From contig NZ_CP059725.1 in assembly GCF_014117425.1 (NCBI RefSeq), positions 806,001 through 870,000 on the forward strand: a DNA stretch of 64,000 nucleotides, given 5' to 3'. Below, in pieces: positions 58,229 to 64,000 of this stretch. Below the pieces are notes generated by a model that saw nothing but the letters and a program-made list of their open reading frames with translations, ran no database searches and was not told the DNA's origin. A program made the position numbers and the translations under genes. The DNA is from Bartonella sp. HY038. Lineage in GTDB: Bacteria; Pseudomonadota; Alphaproteobacteria; Rhizobiales; Rhizobiaceae. The stretch's first letter is position 1, and the number at the start of each line of letters is the position of its first letter.

Positions 58229-58648
58229 TTAACTTTTTATATTGCTATCAGTCGAAGGAACCGCCTCAATTATTACAAATGCTTGAGCCCAAGGAAAGTC
58301 ATCGGTTATAGTAAGGTGTATCACTGCTTCATGGCCAGCTGGTAGAAGTTTTTGTAAAAAATTTGTTGCATTTCCAGTTAAGTTAATTGTTGGCTTACCA
58401 GATGGCAGGTTAATAACACCCATGTCTTTCCACCACACTCCGCGTGATATGCCAGTGCCAAGGGCTTTGGCGCAGGCTTCCTTGGCGGCAAAGCGCTTGG
58501 CATATGATGCAATGCGTTGTTTACGCCCTTCAGATTTTTTCTGCTCAATATCGGTGAAAACACGGTTTATAAAACGCTGTCCATGGCGTTCTAAAACTTT
58601 TTCCACCCGTCTTATGTCAATAATATCATTCCCGATACCGATAATCAT
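58229..58648 (-). CDS. acpS: Holo-acyl-carrier-protein synthase
   Basis: The 139-residue enzyme moves phosphopantetheine from CoA to acyl carrier protein. [18 protein letters not shown] at the start and [14 protein letters not shown] (about 68) carry the magnesium-binding Asp and Glu. The ATG overlaps the stop of the DUF2062 gene by four bases. In other Rhizobiales pdxJ often lies next to acpS; it is not present here. Confidence 0.94.
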   Translation of the reverse strand: MIIGIGNDIIDIRRVEKVLERHGQRFINRVFTDIEQKKSEGRKQRIASYAKRFAAKEACAKALGTGISRGVWWKDMGVINLPSGKPTINLTGNATNFLQKLLPAGHEAVIHLTITDDFPWAQAFVIIEAVPSTDSNIKS

Positions 58649-59247
58649 GGCAAGTAATCCTCTGGAAACGCCTTTATCTCGTCAAAGCCTGTCATTTGCT
58701 TTGCACGTATTTTATCAGCACGGCGCTCTGCTTGTCTTTTACGGAAACGAAATGTTAGCCAATAAACCGCAGTATAACTTATTGTTGCACAAATAGCACC
58801 AATTAATGCCGAGCCTACCAAAAGCTGGATAAAAACATCCCATAATTCGATGAAATTCCATGTTCTTAAATGGTGTGAAAATTCTTCAAAAGACAGTGCA
58901 ACATCATTGCCGCTTGCTTGCATTACCATGCGTCCTACAGCATAGGTTGACGCAAAAAAAGCAGGAATAAAAGGTGTTGCAAAGGCTGTACCAATAGCTG
59001 CGGCTGGAATATTAGCTTTTAATATCCATGCAAAAATTATAGCAATAAAAATATGCAAGCCGATAAATGGTGTGCATGAGGAGTAAATACCAATTGCAAA
59101 TCCCAATGCAATTGCATGGGGTGAACCCGAGAAACGCAAAATGCGTTTGCCAAAATAACGAAAAGAACGGTTAAATGAGCGGCGCGGCCAAACGGATAGG
59201 CGCACTCGTTCACGAAGATTTGCTGGATAACGACGGCGAAACAGCAT
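58645..59247 (-). CDS. DUF2062 family membrane protein
   Basis: The 200-residue protein has three to four membrane helices and the DUF2062 marks: [22 protein letters not shown] (about 40, in part), then [15 protein letters not shown]- and C-termini are basic. The function is unknown. It overlaps acpS by 4 nt (ATGA) and is the first gene of the acpS-lepB-rnc-era group. Confidence 0.88.
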   Translation of the reverse strand: MLFRRRYPANLRERVRLSVWPRRSFNRSFRYFGKRILRFSGSPHAIALGFAIGIYSSCTPFIGLHIFIAIIFAWILKANIPAAAIGTAFATPFIPAFFASTYAVGRMVMQASGNDVALSFEEFSHHLRTWNFIELWDVFIQLLVGSALIGAICATISYTAVYWLTFRFRKRQAERRADKIRAKQMTGFDEIKAFPEDYLP

Positions 59248-59711
59248 CTTCTTTATTCTTCATCAAATTTGTGGTTTGAAATTATAAACAATTTAAATCC
59301 AATTTTTCAATTTTTAAAACAATGAAGTGCGACATTTTAAAATAGCCTTTTATACCAAAATTAACCTTTATTACGAATTGTCAATTTTGTAGCCAATAGA
59401 CAAAGTTAGCTTAAATTATTGGTAGCAAGGCGGTTATGCGAGTCGAACATATTGTAAGTAATGCTTCACTAGCATAAAGTTTGGTCTTTTATAAGAGGTT
59501 TTATATTAGCTCGATTTTTCAGTTCTATGAACACATTTATAATGCCTTTTGAATATATAGATTATAAGATTAAAATTACAATCGGTAGAAATTTTAAGCT
59601 TAAGGCGCGACAGATGGATAGATGATGAGAATGTGTCATTTAGACATTTCATGAAAGAACTGCTATTTAAGCGATATTTATATGTGTTGTTAAATTTTAG
59701 AAAGCCTCAAC
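59248..59711. other. Intergenic gap of 464 bp
   Basis: This AT-rich stretch between divergent DUF2062 and moaB genes should carry promoters of both. I see no gene remnant, RNA or repeat. Confidence 0.5.
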
Positions 59712-60248
59712 ATGAGTACCTGGATAGATGAAACCTTAAGCTTTACGCCCCTTACTATTGCAGTCCTCACTATTTCTGATACACGCAAACCGTTAGATGA
59801 CCGCTCTGGTGATATCTTAGTGGAAAATTTGCAAAAATCTGGTCATGTTTTGGCAGAGCGGGCAATTGTTCGCGATGAAATTGATGATATTAGAGCGCAG
59901 GTTACAAAATGGGCGATGGATGATTCCATTCAAATCATCATCACAACTGGCGGTACAGGGTTTACAGGCCGTGATATTACTCCCGAAGCAATCGAGCCTT
60001 TATTCGATAAGCGAATGGATGGTTTTTCAACCCTTTTCCATATAGTTTCTTTTGGTACTATTGGCAGTGTTACCGTGCAGTCACGAGCTGTTGCTGGTTT
60101 AATTAATGCAACTTTTGTTTTTTGTTTGCCTGGCTCACCTGGTGCTTGTAAAGATGCTTGGAAAGGCATATTGCAAGGCCAGCTTGATAGCAGACAAAAG
60201 CCAAGCAATTTTGTAGATTTGATGCCAAGGTTGAAAGAGCATCTCTAA
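59712..60248 (+). CDS. moaB: Molybdenum cofactor biosynthesis protein MoaB
   Basis: The 178-residue protein has the MoaB/MogA fold: LTISDTRKPLDDRSGD (about 19), the TTGGTGFTGRDITPEA motif (about 77) that binds molybdopterin, and FCLPGSPGACKDAW (about 137). It adenylates molybdopterin before metal insertion. No other moa gene is near. A 339-bp gap separates it from pqqA. Confidence 0.93.
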   Translation: MSTWIDETLSFTPLTIAVLTISDTRKPLDDRSGDILVENLQKSGHVLAERAIVRDEIDDIRAQVTKWAMDDSIQIIITTGGTGFTGRDITPEAIEPLFDKRMDGFSTLFHIVSFGTIGSVTVQSRAVAGLINATFVFCLPGSPGACKDAWKGILQGQLDSRQKPSNFVDLMPRLKEHL

Positions 60249-60587
60249 AACGTCAATATGGCCTTATTTAACATACATATTTGCTCCTTACGCCATATGT
60301 CATCATGCGAATAATGATTTATATCATCGCACTAGAATAATAATGTCTTTTAATGCTGTCTTATCAAGGCAACAAAATCTGATTTATTGTATGATTTTAT
60401 AATTTGTATTGTTAAAAAATAGCGCCTTTTTATAACTCTTTAAAACTAATAGTAAAATTAAGTTGAAACGAGATATTTTTAATGACGCGATAATAAAAAA
60501 CTGTCATATTCCTTGCGAATGGCAGATGCCGCGATTTGCAGCATTCATGCTGATGATCAATATTTTCCACCAGAAAAGGAGATTTTT
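60249..60587. promoter_or_regulatory. Upstream region of the pqq operon (339 bp)
   Basis: It must carry the pqq promoter. TTGTTA (60409-60414) with TATAAC (60431-60436) at 16-bp spacing is one candidate, which would leave a leader of about 145 nt. Imperfect inverted repeats follow (CTGTCATATTCC/GAATGGCAG near 60501-60525). None is certain. Confidence 0.35.
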
Positions 60588-60683
60588 ATGAAAAAAGCAT
60601 GGGCAAAGCCAACTATGTGCCAAGTTGCAGCCGGTATGGAAATTTCACGTTATTTACCTGCACAGGTAGCAACAAAGCGCTGA
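60588..60683 (+). CDS. pqqA: PQQ precursor peptide PqqA
   Basis: The 31-residue peptide lies directly upstream of pqqB and is preceded by the strong ribosome binding site AAAAGGAG. It has the PqqA pattern: a W-x-K-P start (AWAKPT) and GMEISRY, in which Glu18 and Tyr22 (E-x3-Y) are the two residues that PqqE cross-links to build PQQ. The tail LPAQVATKR is basic, and a Cys is present at position 11. Confidence 0.93.
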   Translation: MKKAWAKPTMCQVAAGMEISRYLPAQVATKR

Positions 60684-60707
60684 TTGCTTTGTATTTTATA
60701 GTGATAT

Positions 60708-60758
60708 GGATGTTGGCGCTTTGTCTTAAATATTGTGGACGCGCCAACATTTTTTTTA
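60708..60758 (+). terminator. Hairpin terminator/attenuator between pqqA and pqqB
   Basis: ATGTTGGCGC (60710-60719) pairs perfectly with GCGCCAACAT (60741-60750) around a 21-nt loop and is followed by seven Ts. It lies 26 bp past the pqqA stop and 38 bp before pqqB. Confidence 0.8.
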
Positions 60759-60796
60759 ATAGTTTATATGTTATTTATGTTTAATTGGATTATTTA

Positions 60797-61729
60797 ATGT
60801 TTTTTAAAATTATTGGCTCGGCTGCTGGCGGTGGTTTTCCGCAATGGAATTGTAATTATCCATTAAGCCGCAACGCTCGCACAAAAAATGCCAATTATTT
60901 GCCGCGTACTCAATCGAGCCTTATCGCATCTAGTGATCAAAAGCGGTGGGTGCTTTTTAATGCTTCCCCAGATTTGCGCCAACAAATTAATCAAACACCA
61001 GAATTACATCCCCATGCTGATGGTGAATTACGCAATTCGCCTATTGCTGCGGTTGTTTTAACCAATGCCGATGTTGACCATATTGCTGGCTTGTTGACCT
61101 TGCGTGAACGCCAACCCTTTGTGCTTTATGCGACAAAACGGGTTATGACTGTTTTAAACGAAAACCCGATCTTTAATGTGCTGGATCGTGATGTTGTACA
61201 GAGAAAAGTTTTACCCAATAGCGGTCTAGTTACCTTGCCTGATTGTGAGGGAAAATCCCTTAACGTAGAAATTGAAATATTTTCGGTTCCTGGAAAAGTA
61301 GCACTGTTTATGGAAGACCCAATGCAGCTCAATTTTGGCTCGCAAGAGGGCGATACGGTTGCTTTGAAAATTTATGAGAAGGACAGTGATAACAGTCTTT
61401 TATATATTCCAGGGGCAGCAAGTGTCACAAATCTTATGAAGATGAAGGCTGGTAAAGCTGATATTTTGCTGTTTGATGGTACGCTTTATCAAGATGATGA
61501 AATGGTAAAGGCAGGGCTTGGGCCTAAAACAGGTGCAAGAATGGGTCATATTTCCATGAGTGGTGAATTGGGCTCTATCGCAGCGTGGCAGGATGTTGCA
61601 ATAAAGCGCAAAATTTTTGTTCATATTAATAATAGTAATCCGGTGCTAAATGCATCATCGCCTGAGCGTGCTTTGGTAGAAAAGGCCGGTTGGGAAATTG
61701 CTTTTGACGGAATGGAGTTAGCCCTATGA
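60797..61729 (+). CDS. pqqB: PQQ biosynthesis protein PqqB
   Basis: The 310-residue metallo-beta-lactamase-fold protein begins MFFKIIGSAAGGGFPQWNCN, as PqqB proteins do, so ATG 60797 is preferred over TTG 60785. The metal motif appears as TNADVDHIAGLL (about 96), with late His residues in GARMGHISM. PqqB is thought to hydroxylate the cross-linked Glu-Tyr intermediate. Its stop overlaps the pqqC start (ATGA). Confidence 0.94.
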   Translation: MFFKIIGSAAGGGFPQWNCNYPLSRNARTKNANYLPRTQSSLIASSDQKRWVLFNASPDLRQQINQTPELHPHADGELRNSPIAAVVLTNADVDHIAGLLTLRERQPFVLYATKRVMTVLNENPIFNVLDRDVVQRKVLPNSGLVTLPDCEGKSLNVEIEIFSVPGKVALFMEDPMQLNFGSQEGDTVALKIYEKDSDNSLLYIPGAASVTNLMKMKAGKADILLFDGTLYQDDEMVKAGLGPKTGARMGHISMSGELGSIAAWQDVAIKRKIFVHINNSNPVLNASSPERALVEKAGWEIAFDGMELAL

Positions 61730-62487
61730 CTGATTATCATGATATTGCACAAAACGGCCTTAGCGAGAGTGAATTAGAAGCGGTTTTACGCCAAATTGGC
61801 CATGAGCGTTATCATATCAACCACCCACATCACCATTATATGATGGCGGGAAATATGTCTAAACTTGAATTGCAAGCTTGGGCCTTAAACCGCTATTGCT
61901 ATCAGGCCGCTATTCCACGCAAGGATGCCGCTATTTTAATGCGCTCTAATGATCCGGAGTTTCGTGCCGAATGGCGTAGTCGCATTGAAGATCACGATGG
62001 CACGAATGGTAAAGATGGTGGCATATCACGCTGGTTAAAATTAGCAACGGGTCTTGGTCTTGACGAAGAGGTGGTTAAAAGCCAAAGGCAGGCTTTAGCT
62101 GCTACGAAATTTGCCGTTGGTGCATATATTGAGTTTTGCCGTGATAAAACCCTGCTTGAAGCGGTAGCGTCTTCCTTAACCGAGCTTTTCTCGCCATTGA
62201 TTATATCAGAGCGCGTTCCTGGCATGCTCGCCAAATATTCTTTCATCAGTGAAGAAACTTTGGCCTATTTTAAGCCGCGTTTGACACAAGCGCCAAAAGA
62301 TTCTGATTTTGCTTTAGCCTATGTAAAAAAGCATGCCAATACGCCTGAAAAACAACAGCAAGTAATTGACGCATTGTTGTTTAAAACTGATATCCTATGG
62401 GCGATGTTAGATGCATTACAACATGCCTATGGTGAAAAAGGCCATATTCCGCCAGGTGCTTTTATAGGGGTACTAACAGGCAATTAG
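61726..62487 (+). CDS. pqqC: Pyrroloquinoline-quinone synthase PqqC
   Basis: The 253-residue cofactorless oxidase does the last step, ring closure and eight-electron oxidation to PQQ. Conserved segments are YHINHPHHHYMMAG (about 29), LNRYCYQAAIPRKDAAI (about 52) and the IEFCRDKTLLEAVASSLTE helix (about 140). The start overlaps pqqB by four bases and pqqD starts directly after the stop. Confidence 0.96.
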   Translation: MTDYHDIAQNGLSESELEAVLRQIGHERYHINHPHHHYMMAGNMSKLELQAWALNRYCYQAAIPRKDAAILMRSNDPEFRAEWRSRIEDHDGTNGKDGGISRWLKLATGLGLDEEVVKSQRQALAATKFAVGAYIEFCRDKTLLEAVASSLTELFSPLIISERVPGMLAKYSFISEETLAYFKPRLTQAPKDSDFALAYVKKHANTPEKQQQVIDALLFKTDILWAMLDALQHAYGEKGHIPPGAFIGVLTGN

Positions 62488-62799
62488 ATGTTACATGTTC
62501 TGGCGGAAGTTAAAAAGTCAAGGCAAGTTGTAAATGCAAAGAGTAAGCCGCAATTGATGGCGCATGTTCGCATGCGCTATGATCCTGTAAGGGAGGCGCT
62601 GGCCTTGTTGTCACCAGAAAAAATCCTTTGGCCTGATGAAATTGCTTTAGAAATTTTAAATCTGTGCAATGGTAAAAAAAACGTGTCTGACATTGCAACT
62701 CAATTGGCAAATCAATATGAAGCGCCATTGGATGAAGTAATGGCCGATGTCATAGAATTTTTACAAAGCTGGTCGGATCAGTTATTATTGAAATTATGA
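62488..62799 (+). CDS. pqqD: PqqA-binding chaperone PqqD
   Basis: The 103-residue RiPP recognition protein presents the PqqA peptide to PqqE. The typical body MRYDPVREALALLSPEKILWPDEIALEIL and the later CNGKKNVSDIATQLANQY are visible (given here as pieces under the length limit: RYDPVREALALL, LNLCNGKKNV). The first ~28 residues are longer than usual. It starts at ATG 62488 with no gap to pqqC and overlaps pqqE by four bases. Confidence 0.94.
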   Translation: MLHVLAEVKKSRQVVNAKSKPQLMAHVRMRYDPVREALALLSPEKILWPDEIALEILNLCNGKKNVSDIATQLANQYEAPLDEVMADVIEFLQSWSDQLLLKL

Positions 62800-63887
62800 A
62801 TCAGACAATTTTACCACCGATCAGCATGTTGGCGGAGTTGACCTATCGTTGTCCGCTACAATGCCCTTATTGTTCCAACCCTTTAGAATTGATGAAAGCT
62901 GATCGCGAATGCGATACAGCGCGCTGGACTGCGTTATTTAATGAAGCAGCCGATATGGGGTTATTACAAGTGCATCTTTCTGGTGGTGAGCCAACCTTGC
63001 GTAAGGATTTACCGCAATTGGTGGCAGCACTCAAAGCTCGCGATATTTATAGCAATTTGATAACTGCTGGGGTAGGCGGTGCAGAAAAACAATTGCCAGC
63101 CTTAGTTGAAGCTGGGCTTGACCATGTTCAGCTTTCGGTACAAGGCACCGATAGCGCCACCACCGAGCTCATCGGCCATTTAAAAGGTGGTTTTGAGCAA
63201 AAAATGAAAACGGCACAAAAAGTGCGCGAATTGCAATTGCCTTTAACTATCAATGCTCCCATTCATCGCCATAATATCGATCAATTAGATGATTATGTAA
63301 AACTTGCTTTAAGACTTGGTGCGGAACGGCTGGAAATTGCCAATGTGCAATATTCCGGTTGGGCGCTGCTTAACCGCGGTGCTTTAATGCCAAAACGCGA
63401 AGATTTTGAACGACAAATGGATATGGTCGCTCATTTACGTGAGGCTTTGCGTGGTATTTTAAATATAGATTATGTTATTCCTGATTATTTTGCCGATTAT
63501 CCCAAGCCCTGCATGGGCGGTTGGGCAAGAGATGCTTTTGTGGCAACGCCTGATTGTACAATTTTGCCGTGCCATGCCGCAATGACGATTAAAACCTTGC
63601 AATTTGATCGATTTGGCGAAAAATCATTAAACGATATTTGGCTTCATTCATCCGCTTTTAATGCCTATCGTGGCGATGATTGGATGAGTGAGCCTTGCCG
63701 TTCTTGCGAACGTAAAGAGTTGGATTATGGTGGCTGTCGTTGCCAAGCCCTTGCCCTTGCTGGTAATGCTAATGAGGTTGATCCGGCCTGTATTCGCTCG
63801 CCTTTACATCAACAAATGGTAGAATTGGGGCTAAAAGCATCACAAAGCAATGACGAATTACAATATCGCCGCATTGGTGTTTTTTAG
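62796..63887 (+). CDS. pqqE: PqqA peptide cyclase PqqE (radical SAM)
   Basis: The 363-residue radical SAM enzyme links Glu and Tyr of PqqA by a carbon-carbon bond. The cluster motif CPLQCPYC (about 19-26) and the SGGEP motif (about 63) are present. The C-terminal SPASM region has cysteines in PCMGGW, CTILPCHA and CRSCERKELDYGGCRCQA for auxiliary clusters. It starts inside the end of pqqD (ATGA). No pqqF or pqqG protease gene follows in the window. Confidence 0.96.
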   Translation: MNQTILPPISMLAELTYRCPLQCPYCSNPLELMKADRECDTARWTALFNEAADMGLLQVHLSGGEPTLRKDLPQLVAALKARDIYSNLITAGVGGAEKQLPALVEAGLDHVQLSVQGTDSATTELIGHLKGGFEQKMKTAQKVRELQLPLTINAPIHRHNIDQLDDYVKLALRLGAERLEIANVQYSGWALLNRGALMPKREDFERQMDMVAHLREALRGILNIDYVIPDYFADYPKPCMGGWARDAFVATPDCTILPCHAAMTIKTLQFDRFGEKSLNDIWLHSSAFNAYRGDDWMSEPCRSCERKELDYGGCRCQALALAGNANEVDPACIRSPLHQQMVELGLKASQSNDELQYRRIGVF

Positions 63888-63920
63888 CCAAAATAGCTGC
63901 ACATGGTGATAGTTTAAATC

Positions 63921-64000
63921 TTATTCATCAAACCATTCTTTTGCCTTTGCGCTGATCGATATATTGGTAAGACTTATTGCGCGAAGGGCAAGATCATTAA
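63921..64000 (-). CDS. 3' end of a gene leaving the window
   Basis: The minus strand is open from the window edge to a TAA at 63921-63923 and reads NDLALRAISLTNISISAKAK then EWFDE. The composition looks coding and the gene would converge on pqqE, with 33 bp between stops. Only about 25 codons are visible, so no function can be given. Confidence 0.45.
   Translation of the reverse strand, partial: NDLALRAISLTNISISAKAKEWFDE

Noticed and set aside
1..64000. tRNA genes or a phage attachment site
   Set aside because: No TPsiC-like GGTTCGAATCC block with flanking stems was seen on either strand by eye; a tRNA search program would settle it.

Overview
The window reads as a chromosomal segment of an AT-rich alphaproteobacterium of the order Hyphomicrobiales (Rhizobiales), probably near the Brucellaceae/Bartonellaceae. 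The reasons are the NdvA-type cyclic glucan exporter, the gene strings gyrA-coaD-two cyclophilins-queA-tgt and DUF2062-acpS-lepB-rnc-era, an ATP12-family chaperone gene, a DUF1491 gene, and a GyrA with alanine at the quinolone position 83. No rRNA, tRNA, CRISPR array or intact transposon was seen. The organism assignment is inference from protein families and gene order; no database was searched.

Layout. 1-4.5 kb: two unrecognised proteins, a secreted nuclease and the glucan exporter ndvA. 5-7.6 kb: rluC, a HAD phosphatase and ATP12. 7.7-8.6 kb: an alcohol dehydrogenase pseudogene and marC. 8.7-16 kb: a hydroxamate-siderophore uptake locus (fhuB, fhuD and a TonB receptor on the minus strand, an AraC regulator, and fhuC divergent on the plus strand). 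16.4-24.4 kb: gyrA, coaD, two cyclophilins, queA, tgt and a haem-binding-type protein. 24.5-34.2 kb: mixed metabolism (flavin monooxygenase, AidB-like flavoprotein, PACE efflux, mmsA, methyltransferase, S49 peptidase) with an IS5-like remnant at 25.7 kb. 34.2-40 kb: a decayed zone with two broken genes, a duplicated 0.4-kb DUF4424 segment and a small repeat protein, interrupted by ispE. 40-51 kb: dapA, smpB, an MFS carrier, a polyprenyl synthase gene, a TPR protein and glyQS. 51.4-53.7 kb: a hydrolase and a small copper module. 53.7-59.2 kb (minus): panC, recO, era, rnc, lepB, acpS, DUF2062. 59.7-63.9 kb: moaB and pqqABCDE, then the tail of a gene leaving the window.

How the genes work together. 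The fhu block is a full route for ferric hydroxamate: outer-membrane receptor, periplasmic binder, fused permease, ATPase and a likely ligand-responsive regulator. queA and tgt make queuosine. pqqA-E make the quinone cofactor PQQ. panC and coaD are two steps on the way to coenzyme A, and acpS uses CoA to activate acyl carrier protein.

Most notable observations: a 2-nt frameshift inside the conserved core of RNase III; a terminator hairpin whose 3' arm also serves as the ribosome binding site of the next gene; a hairpin terminator between pqqA and pqqB; two oppositely oriented copies of a ~106-bp intergenic repeat; and several genes at different stages of decay. I did not find a convincing wholly new defence or biosynthetic system. 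The least explained intact proteins are those at 1-1119, 1259-1711, 24554-25543 and 38644-39081.
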